From NCBI GenBank assembly GCA_002356435.2, contig AP018040.2:2170001-2234000 (forward strand): a stretch of 64,000 nucleotides of DNA, read 5' to 3'. The DNA is from Petrimonas sp. IBARAKI (lineage in GTDB: Bacteria > Bacteroidota > Bacteroidia > Bacteroidales > Dysgonomonadaceae). Under the pieces are notes generated by a model, which ran no database searches, had not been told where the DNA came from, and worked only from the letters and a program-made list of their open reading frames with translations. How positions within the stretch are numbered: position 1 is the stretch's first letter; every line of letters starts with the position of its first letter. Below, one piece after another: positions 8,914-18,661 of the stretch. Position numbers and translations under genes: made by a program.

Positions 8914-11859
8914 ATGAAGAAATATGTTTTTATGGCATTCATTCTGGCTGCGTCCTATTCTTCTTTTTCACAAAATCTTCAGGAGGATTCTCTGAGACAC
9001 AAACTCGACAAATCGTTGAGCCATATCTACCGGGAGGTATTGCTGCGCCCTGGAAGGGTAACGGTAGATAGTATCGCACTGAATAAACATAAAAAAAGTT
9101 TTGAGTTGCATACCAACCTTTCCCTCTCCTACCTGCCGATGCGCGAAAATACCGTACGCCAAATTTACGATAGCATACGATATCACTTGCCTTCGGCACA
9201 AAAGAAATATCGCATCAGCGTGTTTTCTGATAAACAGGAAATAAGCACGCTTGTGCCCAATTTTTACCGTCAATCGAGGAAGGATAAAAACCGGATGATT
9301 TTGCACAAAGTGAAGCCCCCCCTCGTAACCAACGTTTCCGCACCCGAAAACTCATTCGATAAGGGTCTCACAAACAATCATATCGCTCTTTGGCAAAGCC
9401 ACGGATGGTATTACGAACAAAAACTCGGCCGGTGGGAGTGGCAGCGGGCACGTATTTTTCAAACGGTGGAAGATCTCTATACACAGAGTTACGTGCTGCC
9501 ATTTCTTGTGCCGATGCTGGAAAATGCCGGGGCCAATGTGTTGCTTCCACGTGAACGTGATTACAATAAACAGGAGGTTATCATCGATAACGATGGCAGC
9601 AAAGGAGGCTCTACCTATAGTGAAATGAATGGCAAAGAAACCTGGCGGAATAGCGACTCAGCCGGTTTTGCAAACCTTCGCGAGATCTGGCTGAATGGCG
9701 AAAATCCCTTCCGGATGGGCACGGCAAGGCAAACAAAAACCGTCTCACGGGGTGAGGAAAGCATCGCCTCCTGGACACCCGATATTCCGGAGAAAGGGCG
9801 ATATGCGGTGTTTGTCTCTTATCAAACGGTCAAAAACAGTAGCGACGATGCACGGTACAGTGTATATCATGCCGGCGGCAAAACCGACTTCAGGGTAAAT
9901 CAACAGATGGGTGGCGGCACATGGATTTTTCTTGGCAATTTTGATTTTGAAGAGGGTACCTCCCACAGAATTACCCTCTCCAACAGGAGCAAGCGAACAG
10001 GTAAAGTTGTAACGGCTGATGCTGTAAAAATAGGAGGTGGCATGGGTAATATTGCCCGGTTCTCATCCCCTAGCGGATACCCGAGATATGCCGAAGGAGC
10101 ACGCTACTGGATGCAGTGGGCAGGAGTCCCCGACACAATTTACAATCGAACAGAAGGGAAAAATGACTATACTGACGACTACGCCAGCCGCGGCGTATGG
10201 GTCAATTGGCTGGCGGGAGGGTCGTCGGTACTGCCTGATGCCAAAGGGCTGAACATTCCCTTGGATCTGGCCTTTGCTTTCCATACCGATGCAGGTACTT
10301 TCTGGGGCGACACCATCGTCGGCACGCTGGGCATCTACATGACACACCACAACGGCGAACGATTCGAAAACGGAAGGTCGCGATGGGCATCACGAGACCT
10401 GTCGGAATTGATAATGGAGGAGATCACCTCAGATATACGAAGGGAGTTCGAACCGGAATGGACACGCCGCCCCCTCTGGAACCGTTCCTATGCAGAGGCA
10501 CGTATTCCCAACGTCCCCACAATGCTACTGGAACTTCTTTCCCACCAGAACTTCGCCGACATGCGGTATGGCCTGGACCCCACCTTCCGCTTCACCGTAA
10601 GCCGCTCCATCTACAAGGGAATACTCAAGTTCCTGGCATCGCAGTACAACCGCCCCTATGCGGTGCAACCCTTGCCGGTACGGGAGTTTTCCGCTCGTTT
10701 CACCAGTGAGACAGGCGTTACACTGAACTGGCAGCCTACGGCTGACCCTGCAGAAACCACTGCCACCCCTTCGTATTACATTGTCTACACCCGTATCAAT
10801 AACGGCGGCTTCGACAATGGCACAAGGGTTGAGAGCAACAGCTACAGCACAACAATTCAAAAAAACAGCATCTACAGCTTCCGCGTTGAGGCCGTGAACG
10901 GGGGAGGCAAAAGTTTCCCGTCGGAAACGCTCTCCCTCTGCAGAAAATCAGAAGAAAAAGGAGAAGTACTCATTGTGAACGGGTTTACACGGGTTTCTGC
11001 ACCTCACAGCTTCACCGTTTCCTGCGACAGCCTCGCAGGCTTCGCCGGTAACGTGGATAATGGCGTACCCTATATGGCTGACCACCATTTTATTGGTCAG
11101 CAAAACGAATTTCGGCGTGTTATTCCCTGGATGGACGACGATGCATCAGGGTTCGGCGACAGCAATGCCAACTACGAAACCACTGCTATCGCGGGCAACA
11201 ACTTCGATTATCCCTACCTCCACGGGCAAGCGTTCGCGGAAGGAGGCTATTCGTTCGTTTCCTGTGCCGCATCCGCTGTGGAGAACGGATCAGTAAACCT
11301 GAACGATTATGAGACGGTTGACTGGATACTGGGAAAACAACGGGAATGGAAAGTGGGTCGCGGTGCTAAACCACCCCAATTTAAAACTTTCTCCCCAACA
11401 CAACAACAGGCCATCACCCGCTTTTGCAGCGAAGGTGGCAACATCATCGTGAGCGGTGCTTTTGTCGGCACCGACCTGTGGGACAACCCATACGCAACAA
11501 AAGAAGACCGGGAGTGGGCCCAAAACACCCTCAAATACAAATGGCGCAACAACAATGGTGCAGTGACCGGACATGTCAAGGCCGTACCCTCTCCCTTCCC
11601 CTCCCTCACGGGGCATTATCAATACTACCATGAACTGAACAGCGAGAGCTACGTGGTGGAACATCCCGACGCCATAGAACCGGCAGACAATCATGCCTTC
11701 ACCGTGTTTCGTTATTCGGAGAACAACTTGAGCGCAGGCATTCTCTACAAAGGCGAAAAATACGGCACGTGCATACTGGGCTTCCCGGTCGAATCAATCA
11801 GAGACCAGGAAAGCAGGAACAGACTGATTAAAAACATCATGAAAGCGTGGGAGGAATAA
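8914..11859 (+). CDS. Secreted amidase-like protein with golvesin-type and fibronectin-type domains
   Basis: Likely acts on peptidoglycan outside the inner membrane. A signal peptide (to about residue 20, ending SSFSQ) is followed by a region with N-acetylmuramoyl-L-alanine amidase features: SHGWYYE near residue 165, FHTDAG near 455 and LLELLSHQN near 545, consistent with the His/Glu zinc site of Amidase_3. Between them (about 215-375) is a beta-rich insert resembling the golvesin C-terminal domain found in Bacteroidetes proteins often labelled xanthan lyase. A fibronectin type III-like domain follows at about 610-690, then a C-terminal region of unknown role. It is the first gene of an operon with a glycosyltransferase, SpoIID and AmpG, which favours a cell-wall rather than a xanthan substrate. 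Confidence 0.72.
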   Translation: MKKYVFMAFILAASYSSFSQNLQEDSLRHKLDKSLSHIYREVLLRPGRVTVDSIALNKHKKSFELHTNLSLSYLPMRENTVRQIYDSIRYHLPSAQKKYRISVFSDKQEISTLVPNFYRQSRKDKNRMILHKVKPPLVTNVSAPENSFDKGLTNNHIALWQSHGWYYEQKLGRWEWQRARIFQTVEDLYTQSYVLPFLVPMLENAGANVLLPRERDYNKQEVIIDNDGSKGGSTYSEMNGKETWRNSDSAGFANLREIWLNGENPFRMGTARQTKTVSRGEESIASWTPDIPEKGRYAVFVSYQTVKNSSDDARYSVYHAGGKTDFRVNQQMGGGTWIFLGNFDFEEGTSHRITLSNRSKRTGKVVTADAVKIGGGMGNIARFSSPSGYPRYAEGARYWMQWAGVPDTIYNRTEGKNDYTDDYASRGVWVNWLAGGSSVLPDAKGLNIPLDLAFAFHTDAGTFWGDTIVGTLGIYMTHHNGERFENGRSRWASRDLSELIMEEITSDIRREFEPEWTRRPLWNRSYAEARIPNVPTMLLELLSHQNFADMRYGLDPTFRFTVSRSIYKGILKFLASQYNRPYAVQPLPVREFSARFTSETGVTLNWQPTADPAETTATPSYYIVYTRINNGGFDNGTRVESNSYSTTIQKNSIYSFRVEAVNGGGKSFPSETLSLCRKSEEKGEVLIVNGFTRVSAPHSFTVSCDSLAGFAGNVDNGVPYMADHHFIGQQNEFRRVIPWMDDDASGFGDSNANYETTAIAGNNFDYPYLHGQAFAEGGYSFVSCAASAVENGSVNLNDYETVDWILGKQREWKVGRGAKPPQFKTFSPTQQQAITRFCSEGGNIIVSGAFVGTDLWDNPYATKEDREWAQNTLKYKWRNNNGAVTGHVKAVPSPFPSLTGHYQYYHELNSESYVVEHPDAIEPADNHAFTVFRYSENNLSAGILYKGEKYGTCILGFPVESIRDQESRNRLIKNIMKAWEE

Positions 11860-11883
11860 TCAATAGCAAATAAATAAAAATAT

Positions 11884-13338
11884 ATGAAAAAAATAAACGC
11901 TTTTATCCTTTTCTCCGATCCAGAACAGGCAAAGAAGACAGTGGACGAATTGAGACAGTCCGATTCAATCAGCAAAATTTTCTTGCTGACACCGGAGAAC
12001 AACAAAGAAAAACTAAAAGGATGCGTAACCATACCCATTGACACCCTTCACAGCAGCGCCACGGTAAAAAAGATCGCACAGAAATCGAATGCCGATTATA
12101 CGCTGATCTATCAGAAGCCAACCCCGCTGAAACCCGGCTACTTCGCTCTCGAAAGGATGATTTGCATTGCTGAGGACAGCGGCGCAGGGATGGTCTATTC
12201 CGATTATTACGCAAACATCCAGGGTGTAAAAAGCAACCATCCGGTAATCGACTACCAGGAAGGCAGTTTACGCGACGATTTCAATTTTGGCTCATTGCTC
12301 CTTTACCATGCCGGAGCGTTGAAGAAAGCCGCCCGACGGATGAAGGCAGGAGAATATACCTATGCCGGACTCTATGACCTCAGGCTTAAAGTGTCACAAA
12401 AACATCCGTTGGTGCATATCAACGAGTTCCTCTATTCAGAGATAGAGGAGGATACGCGTGCCTCGGGAGAAAAAATATTCGACTATGTGGATCCCAAAAA
12501 CAGACAAGTACAACTGGAAATGGAACAGGCTTGCACACAGCACCTGAAAGATGTGGGCGGCTACCTGGACCCCAAATTCGGGAACATTGAATTCAACAAA
12601 GATACCTTTGCAGTGGAGGCATCGGTCATCATCCCGGTGCGCAACCGCATCAAAACCATCCGTGACGCCATCACCTCGGTATTGAGACAAAAAACCCGTT
12701 TTCCTTTTAACCTGATCGTCGTAGACAATCACTCCATCGACGGCACTACGGAAGCCATCGCAGAATTCAGAAATGACGAACGACTGATACATATCGTCCC
12801 GGAAAGAGACGACCTGGGGATCGGCGGATGCTGGAACATGGGCGTACACCACAGACAATGTGGCAAGTTTGCCGTGCAGCTCGACAGCGATGATGTATAT
12901 AGCGGAAATGACACACTGCAAAAGATTGTCGATGCCTTCTACGAGCAGCAGTGCGCCATGGTGGTGGGTACCTATCGGATGACCAACTTCAACATGGAGA
13001 CGATCCCTCCCGGCATCATCGATCACCGGGAGTGGACTCCCGAAAACGGACGGAACAACGCACTGCGCATAAACGGGCTCGGTGCTCCGCGGGCTTTCTA
13101 TACGCCGGTGCTGCGGGAAATCAAGGTACCCAACACCAGCTACGGCGAGGATTATGCCCTGGGACTGAGCATCTCCCGTCGTTATCAGATCGGGCGGATC
13201 TATGATGTACTGTACCTTTGCCGTCGCTGGGAAGATAACAGCGACGCCTCGCTCGACATTGTGAAGATGAATACAAATAACCTTTACAAAGACAAAATAA
13301 GAACATGGGAACTACAGGCCAGAAAAAAACTCAAATAA
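11884..13338 (+). CDS. Glycosyltransferase family 2 with a degenerate second GT-A-like half
   Basis: The C-terminal half (from about residue 240) is a typical family 2 GT-A domain: SVIIPVRNRIKTIRDAI, VVDNHSIDGTTE and the metal-binding LDSDDVY. The N-terminal 230 residues look like a second, worn GT-A fold (DYTLIYQKPTPL, SGAGMVYSDYY) without a clear DxD. No signal peptide or membrane span is visible, so it is probably cytoplasmic. The spacing to the amidase-like gene is 24 bases, and its 3' end overlaps the SpoIID gene by 34 bases, so it belongs to the operon. The acceptor is unknown; the context suggests a wall-derived or wall-bound glycan. Confidence 0.75.
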   Translation: MKKINAFILFSDPEQAKKTVDELRQSDSISKIFLLTPENNKEKLKGCVTIPIDTLHSSATVKKIAQKSNADYTLIYQKPTPLKPGYFALERMICIAEDSGAGMVYSDYYANIQGVKSNHPVIDYQEGSLRDDFNFGSLLLYHAGALKKAARRMKAGEYTYAGLYDLRLKVSQKHPLVHINEFLYSEIEEDTRASGEKIFDYVDPKNRQVQLEMEQACTQHLKDVGGYLDPKFGNIEFNKDTFAVEASVIIPVRNRIKTIRDAITSVLRQKTRFPFNLIVVDNHSIDGTTEAIAEFRNDERLIHIVPERDDLGIGGCWNMGVHHRQCGKFAVQLDSDDVYSGNDTLQKIVDAFYEQQCAMVVGTYRMTNFNMETIPPGIIDHREWTPENGRNNALRINGLGAPRAFYTPVLREIKVPNTSYGEDYALGLSISRRYQIGRIYDVLYLCRRWEDNSDASLDIVKMNTNNLYKDKIRTWELQARKKLK

Positions 13339-14648
13339 ATGAACCGTTTATTCACGCTGGCGTTTTACTGGAGCAGCCAATGATCAGTTTTTCGCTGTTG
13401 ACAGCCTATAAATTTAAAGGAAAGGAATATGCACCAGGCGACTATTCGGTTGAGATTTCGGGTGGAGAAATTCTCTTCAATGGCGAATTATACGATGAAA
13501 TTTCTTTCGAGGCAGATCGTCCGCAGGAAAATCGTTTTGAACTGAAGAATGTTATTATCGGCGTTAACTTTCACTGGGAGCGCACCGAAAATCAACGTTT
13601 TCAGGGAGGTTTGAAATTCATCACCGAAAAGAACGGCATCACTGCCATCAACATCGTCTTCCTGGAGGATTACCTCAAAAGCGTCATCTCGTCCGAAATG
13701 AGCGCCACCAGCTCTGAAGAACTGCTGAAGGCACACGCCGTCATCTCCCGCAGCTGGCTGTTGGCGCAGATGGAGAAGAGAAAGGAAGTCAAAAGCAACT
13801 ACCAAACCTCTTTTGTCACTCCTACCGAGATCATCCGCTGGTACGACCGTGAAGACCATGCCAGTTTCGATGTTTGCGCTGACGATCATTGTCAACGTTA
13901 TCAGGGAGTTACAAAACAATCGACGCCGTTGGTGAAACAGGTTGTCGAGCAAACACGCGGCGAAGTGCTCACATATAACGGGACCATTTGCGACGCCCGT
14001 TTCTCAAAATGCTGCGGAGGCGGGATGGAGGCTTTCGAGAATGTATGGGAACCCATCGCGCATCCTTACCTGCAAGGGAAAGTCGATTTCACCAACGATG
14101 CTCCCCTGCCCGACCTCACCCTCGAAAAGCAGGCCGAAACGTGGATCCGCTCAGTGCCTCCCGCCTTCTGCAATACCCAAGACAAACAGGTGCTCAGGCA
14201 GGTGCTTAACGATTACGACCGGGAAACAGCCGACTTCTACCGCTGGAAGGTGACCTACTCACAGGAGGAACTCGGCCGCCTGATCAAAGAGCGCTCGGGT
14301 ACCAACTACGGTGAGATCATCGATCTGCAACCGCTCGGACGGGGTACTTCGGGACGCATCACCCGACTCAGGATCATCGGGACAAAACGCACCATGATTA
14401 TCGGAAAGGAACTGGAAATACGGCGTACTCTCTCTCCCTCACACCTCTACAGCGCCGCTTTTGTAGTAGATGCTGAAGAGAAGAACGACAGGGGGATCCC
14501 GCAGAAGTTCACGTTCACCGGTGCCGGATGGGGTCATGGTGTGGGATTGTGCCAGATTGGAGCTGCCATGATGGCGGAAAAGGGCTACAGTCATGAAGCG
14601 ATTCTCCGTCACTATTTTCCACACACAACCATTGAAAAGAAATACTAA
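13305..14648 (+). CDS. SpoIID/LytB domain protein
   Basis: SpoIID-family proteins are lytic transglycosylases acting on denuded glycan, and LytB-type relatives enhance amidases. The core is visible from about residue 110: LEDYLKSVISSEMSATSSEELLKAHAVISRSWLL, split here by its conserved ExxxS/KAxAVxSR positions, and the C-terminal GAGWGHGVGLCQIGA. An ATG inside the previous gene is used because the domain begins before the next in-frame Met; the overlap is 34 bases. No signal peptide is evident, which is odd for a wall enzyme and leaves its export unexplained. Pairing with an amidase-like gene fits the known amidase/SpoIID cooperation. Confidence 0.82.
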   Translation: MGTTGQKKTQINEPFIHAGVLLEQPMISFSLLTAYKFKGKEYAPGDYSVEISGGEILFNGELYDEISFEADRPQENRFELKNVIIGVNFHWERTENQRFQGGLKFITEKNGITAINIVFLEDYLKSVISSEMSATSSEELLKAHAVISRSWLLAQMEKRKEVKSNYQTSFVTPTEIIRWYDREDHASFDVCADDHCQRYQGVTKQSTPLVKQVVEQTRGEVLTYNGTICDARFSKCCGGGMEAFENVWEPIAHPYLQGKVDFTNDAPLPDLTLEKQAETWIRSVPPAFCNTQDKQVLRQVLNDYDRETADFYRWKVTYSQEELGRLIKERSGTNYGEIIDLQPLGRGTSGRITRLRIIGTKRTMIIGKELEIRRTLSPSHLYSAAFVVDAEEKNDRGIPQKFTFTGAGWGHGVGLCQIGAAMMAEKGYSHEAILRHYFPHTTIEKKY

Positions 14649-14660
14649 ACAACCATCACG

Positions 14661-15953
14661 ATGAAAAAAACAATACGCTCTCCCTGGAGCTGGATTCCGA
14701 CGCTCTATTTTGCTGAAGGACTGCCCTATGTAGCCGTAATGACCGTTTCGGTAATCATGTACAAACGTTTCGGACTCTCCAACACGGAAATAGCCCTCTA
14801 CACAAGCTGGTTATACCTCCCCTGGGTAATCAAACCTTTCTGGAGCCCGTTTGTGGATATCCTGAAAACCAAACGGTGGTGGATCGTCTCGATGCAATTG
14901 CTGATTGGTGCCGGCCTGGCGGGCGTAGCATTTACCCTGCCCACGCCGTTCTACCTGCAGGCATCACTTGCCTTCTTCTGGCTCATGGCTTTCAGTTCAG
15001 CCACACACGATATCGCTGCAGACGGCTTCTACATGCTAGCGCTGGACGATTCGCAGCAATCCTTCTTCGTAGGCATTCGCAGCACCTTCTATCGCCTTGC
15101 TTCGATCACCGGTCAGGGATTGTTGGTAGTACTGGCAGGATTTCTGGAAAAATCGACCGGCAAAATTCCATATGCCTGGAGCCTCACCTTCTTCATTCTG
15201 GCAGGCATTTTTCTGGCATTTTTTGTCTATCACCGTTTTGTTCTGCCCTACCCAAACACAGATACCGGAAAATCGGCCCGCACATCCCATGAAGTGGTAA
15301 CAGAATTTGGAAATACTTTCCAATCTTTTTTTACAAAAAAAGGGATAGGATTGGCCATCGCTTTCATGTTACTGTACAGACTGGCTGAAGCGATGCTTGT
15401 CAAGCTTACCTCGCCCTTTCTACTCGACAGCCGTGATGTGGGCGGATTGGGATTACATACCTCCGAAGTCGGCATTACTTATGGTACAGTGGGAGTGATC
15501 GCCCTTACACTCGGCGGAATCATCGGTGGAATTTTAGCTTCACGCCAAGGGCTCAAGTATTGGCTTTGGCCCATGGCACTAGCCATCACCCTTCCCAATG
15601 CGGCTTATCTGTACCTTGCATTTTATCAACCCGATAACATGATCTGGGTGAATACGGCAGTGGCTGTTGAACAATTCGGATACGGTTTCGGATTTACGGC
15701 CTACATGCTTTACCTGATTTATTTTTCTCAGGGTGAGCATAAAACAGCTCATTATTCCATCTGTACGGGATTCATGGCCCTGGGTATGATGCTACCTGGT
15801 ATGGCTGCCGGATGGATACAGGAGCAACTGGGATACCAGCATTTCTTTATCCTGATTATGATTCTCACAATACCCACATTGGTACTGATCCCTTTCATGA
15901 AAGTGGATCCGGAATTTGGCAGATCAAAAAAAGAAAAACAGACTGATTGTTAA
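14661..15953 (+). CDS. AmpG-like MFS muropeptide transporter
   Basis: A 430-residue major-facilitator protein with about 12 membrane spans. The N-terminus (WIPTLYFAEGLPYVAVMTVSV) and the loop LYLPWVIKPFWSPFVD are characteristic of AmpG permeases, which import anhydromuropeptides or GlcNAc-anhydroMurNAc into the cytoplasm. It lies 12 bases after the SpoIID gene, so the operon pairs wall cleavage with uptake. MurK and MurQ, which would process the imported sugar, lie about 4 kb downstream. Substrate is inferred from family and context. Confidence 0.85.
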   Translation: MKKTIRSPWSWIPTLYFAEGLPYVAVMTVSVIMYKRFGLSNTEIALYTSWLYLPWVIKPFWSPFVDILKTKRWWIVSMQLLIGAGLAGVAFTLPTPFYLQASLAFFWLMAFSSATHDIAADGFYMLALDDSQQSFFVGIRSTFYRLASITGQGLLVVLAGFLEKSTGKIPYAWSLTFFILAGIFLAFFVYHRFVLPYPNTDTGKSARTSHEVVTEFGNTFQSFFTKKGIGLAIAFMLLYRLAEAMLVKLTSPFLLDSRDVGGLGLHTSEVGITYGTVGVIALTLGGIIGGILASRQGLKYWLWPMALAITLPNAAYLYLAFYQPDNMIWVNTAVAVEQFGYGFGFTAYMLYLIYFSQGEHKTAHYSICTGFMALGMMLPGMAAGWIQEQLGYQHFFILIMILTIPTLVLIPFMKVDPEFGRSKKEKQTDC

Positions 15954-16090
15954 TGCGAATCAATAAGGGATATACCCTTGCAACAATCTTCACTAAGACG
16001 GTAATGGCTCTGACAGACATTATTAACAGCGGGTTTATAACGGTGAACATTTCAAAAAAGCAGTTGTTTATTGCATGATATAGATGATGA

Positions 16091-16681
16091 ATGACTGAAA
16101 ACCAAATGACAAAAGATAACAAGCTGCTCTATTATTTTAAAAAGTGGACGGAAATAACTCCTGAAGATGAATCGGTTATCCTGTCTGCTTTTGAACCGTG
16201 TTCCATCAGGAAAAAAAAAGACCTGCTGGTGTCTGGCAAAACTTGCAAATACTTATATTTCATTACCACAGGCTGCTTGCGCTCTTTTTATATCGATTCA
16301 AAGGGGACAGAACACATCTACCAGATCAGGATGGACAATAGCTGGATCAGTGACCTGGAGAGTTTCTTCACGCAAACACCTTCCAAGTACAACATTGAGG
16401 CATTGGAGGACACACAGATGCTCCGCATTTCCTTTCAACGACTGGAGCAGCTGTATGAGGAAGTGCCGAAACTGGAAAGATATTTTCGCATCCTTTTTCA
16501 GAAGGCGTACATCAACGCACTGAAACGACTCAATGCAAACATGTGGGAAACGGCCATGGATCGTTACAGCGACATGCTGAAGGAACATCCCATGATGTTT
16601 CAGCGGGTTCCCTTAATCTACATTGCCTCCTACCTGGGCATCACTCCGGAAAGTTTGAGCCGCATCAGGAAGAGAATTTAA
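16091..16681 (+). CDS. Crp/Fnr-family transcriptional regulator
   Basis: The 196 residues consist of a cyclic-nucleotide-binding-like beta barrel (about 25-115, including the pattern CKYLYFITTGCLRSFY) and a short C-terminal helix-turn-helix (IYIASYLGITPESLSRIRKRI, read as two halves around the TP turn). Such short Crp-like proteins are common in Bacteroidetes and usually lack the residues for cAMP; the ligand is unknown. The YceI and oxidoreductase genes follow on the same strand, and an inverted repeat overlapping their probable -7 box makes local control plausible. Confidence 0.82.
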   Translation: MTENQMTKDNKLLYYFKKWTEITPEDESVILSAFEPCSIRKKKDLLVSGKTCKYLYFITTGCLRSFYIDSKGTEHIYQIRMDNSWISDLESFFTQTPSKYNIEALEDTQMLRISFQRLEQLYEEVPKLERYFRILFQKAYINALKRLNANMWETAMDRYSDMLKEHPMMFQRVPLIYIASYLGITPESLSRIRKRI

Positions 16682-16725
16682 TTCAGATGCGTTTCATTTC
16701 TTACCATAGATCAAGTGTTGGAGGC

Positions 16726-16751
16726 ACGGCACTACGCTACCTTTGTGCCGT
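16726..16751 (+). promoter_or_regulatory. -7 box inside an inverted repeat, candidate operator for the YceI gene
   Basis: ACGGCAC (16726-16732) and GTGCCGT (16745-16751) form a perfect 7-base inverted repeat with a 12-base spacer. The spacer contains most of TACCTTTG (16738-16745), an exact TAnnTTTG -7 box, with GTTG 17 bases upstream as a weak -33. A protein bound to the repeat would cover the -7 element. The Crp-type regulator encoded just upstream is the obvious candidate, by inference. Confidence 0.5.
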
Positions 16752-16839
16752 AATAATTAAAGAAACAATTCAAAATCAGACCGGTTGAAACGGACAGTCA
16801 TATCTGAGTAGTTTCACCCACAAAAAAACTAAAAAACGT

Positions 16840-17406
16840 ATGAAAACAATTAATTTATTGGCAATCCTTTTATTGATAGGAACTTTATCAGCATCGGCAC
16901 AAAAAAGTGAAATCGACCTGAGTAAATCGCAGGTTCTATGGACCGGGAAAAAAATAGGGGGCTCTCACAATGGAAAAATTCAGATACAGAGCGGATCTTT
17001 TGAGTTAAAAAACGGTGAGGTTGTAAGCGGAAATGTGGTGATCGACATGAACAGCCTCACCAACGACGACCTGAAAGATGCAGGTTACAACAAGCAGTTG
17101 GTGGATCACTTGAAATCGGACGATTTTTTTGGTGTGAACAATCACCCCACCGCTACGTTTAAAATAACCAGAGCGGGTAAATTCAATTCGGATAAAGCAC
17201 TGGTCACGGGCTTGCTGACCATCAAGGGAAAGACAGAGAAGGTATCGTTTGTGGTAAACAGAAAAGACAATGTTTATTCGACACAACTGAAGGTAGACCG
17301 CTCTAAATTTGGTGTGCGATACGGTTCCAAATCATTCTTTAACAACTTGGGCGACAAAGTAATTGACGACATGTTCACGCTGGACATCAAACTGGTTCTG
17401 AAATAA
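16840..17406 (+). CDS. YceI-family periplasmic protein
   Basis: A lipocalin-like beta-barrel family that binds polyisoprenoid lipids in the periplasm. The signal peptide ends in LSASAQ near residue 20. Visible family features are DLSKSQVLWTGKKIGGSHNG near the mature N-terminus, NHPTATFKIT and the ending FTLDIKLVLK. At 188 residues it is of normal length. It is followed after 28 bases by an NAD(P)H-binding oxidoreductase and preceded by a Crp-type regulator, a combination suggestive of a stress or redox response. The ligand is not known. Confidence 0.9.
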   Translation: MKTINLLAILLLIGTLSASAQKSEIDLSKSQVLWTGKKIGGSHNGKIQIQSGSFELKNGEVVSGNVVIDMNSLTNDDLKDAGYNKQLVDHLKSDDFFGVNNHPTATFKITRAGKFNSDKALVTGLLTIKGKTEKVSFVVNRKDNVYSTQLKVDRSKFGVRYGSKSFFNNLGDKVIDDMFTLDIKLVLK

Positions 17407-17434
17407 AAACGTACATAAAAATAAAAATAATCGT

Positions 17435-18277
17435 ATGAAAATAGCAGTCACTGGAGCAACCGGGCATTTAGGAACCTTTGTTGTGGAAGAGTTAAAAAAG
17501 AGGGTTTCCAATGAAAACATCGTGGCACTTGTCCGCACACCGGGGAAAGCATCTGCCCTGGAAGTAGAGGTACGAGCCTTTGATTACAACCAACCCGAAA
17601 CGATGACAGCAGCACTTGCCGGAGTAGACCGGCTGGTACTTATCTCAGGCAACGAAATTGGCCAGCGTGCCCGTCAGCATTTCAATGTGATAGAGGCAGC
17701 CGGTAAAGCCGGTGTGGAATGGATCGTATACACCAGCCTGTTGCATGCGGATTCCACCACGTTGAATCTTGCTGGGGAACATATGACCACGGAAGAAGCG
17801 TTAAAAGCTTCCGGTATCAATTATACTATCCTTCGCAACGGATGGTATACCGAAAACTATACCGGTTCCATTGGAGGTGCATTAGCAGGAGGTGCCTTCA
17901 TCGGAAGTGCCGGCAACGGAAAAATATCATCTGCCGCCCGTGTCGATTATGCCGAAGCAGCAGCAGTGGCTATAACCGACGAATCACACAAGGGAAAAGT
18001 GTACGAATTAGCCGGAGACGATTATTATACACTAGCTGATTTAGCGGCCGAAATCTCAAACCAGACCGGGACAAACATCCCCTACAGAAACCTGACTGAA
18101 GCTGAATATACCAAAATCCTGGAAAGTTTTGAGATTCCTGCGGGATTTGCAGCTGCCATCGCCAGTTGGGATGTTTCGGCATCGAAGGACGATCTGTTTG
18201 ATGATTCCCATCAGCTCTCTGCATTGATTGGCAGGCCTACCACTCCCCTGGCTGATTCGGTGAAGGCTGCCTTATAG
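17435..18277 (+). CDS. NAD(P)H-binding (NmrA/QOR2-like) oxidoreductase
   Basis: An atypical short-chain dehydrogenase with an N-terminal Rossmann loop (VTGATGHLGTFV) and no classical YxxxK site, as in quinone oxidoreductase 2 (YtfG) and NmrA-like proteins. WIVYTSLLHAD and ILRNGWYTENYTG are typical of the QOR2 group. The 280 residues match that family. It probably reduces quinones or senses NADPH in the cytoplasm. It lies in an apparent two-gene operon with the YceI gene and ends 62 bases before a terminator. Confidence 0.82.
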   Translation: MKIAVTGATGHLGTFVVEELKKRVSNENIVALVRTPGKASALEVEVRAFDYNQPETMTAALAGVDRLVLISGNEIGQRARQHFNVIEAAGKAGVEWIVYTSLLHADSTTLNLAGEHMTTEEALKASGINYTILRNGWYTENYTGSIGGALAGGAFIGSAGNGKISSAARVDYAEAAAVAITDESHKGKVYELAGDDYYTLADLAAEISNQTGTNIPYRNLTEAEYTKILESFEIPAGFAAAIASWDVSASKDDLFDDSHQLSALIGRPTTPLADSVKAAL

Positions 18278-18661
18278 CTCTTGCCGGCCCTTCATTCCAT
18301 AGCCATCCACGGTAATCATCATACCGGGGTTGAACTTTCACCGCATTGCTTGTTTTTAATCAAAAACATTCAATGCGGTTTTAGGGATAACACTACTAAC
18401 ACTACCTGAAGCACGAATATCATGGAGTGAGACAGAATGAAACAGACAGATGGTCATTATTTCCTGACCGGTAAAAGCAGGATTCGAATTATTGCTGTAT
18501 CTTTGGCAATAATATTTCAGTTCCTGGTCGCATAAGACACATACATATAAATCTGTATCAATTTTTGTTCTTTCTTCCTGGGAATCATAATCTAAAGAAT
18601 CTGTAGCGATATTCTTACAAGTTGATAACCTCTAAGAAATTAACATTATTAACAATCATCT
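18278..18661 (+). other. 384-base intergenic region before murT
   Basis: No coding frame of note. It holds the terminator of the YceI operon at 18340-18383 and, at 18498-18505, TATCTTTG, an exact -7 box without a recognisable -33. A 5' leader of about 150 bases for the murT operon is possible if that box is used. No tRNA or recognised riboswitch is seen. Confidence 0.5.
18340..18383 (+). terminator. Terminator after the oxidoreductase gene
   Basis: ACCGCATTG (18340-18348) pairs with CAATGCGGT (18371-18379), with an inner GTTTTT / AAAAAC pairing in the loop, followed by TTTT. Confidence 0.75.

Noticed and set aside
8914-11859. Xanthan lyase, a common automatic label for relatives of this protein
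   Set aside because: No polysaccharide lyase motif is visible; the amidase-like His/Glu sites and the wall-recycling neighbours argue for peptidoglycan.
18498-18505. TATCTTTG as a confident murT promoter
   Set aside because: Exact -7 match, but there is no -33 element and a leader of over 150 bases would be needed; kept only as a note on the intergenic region.
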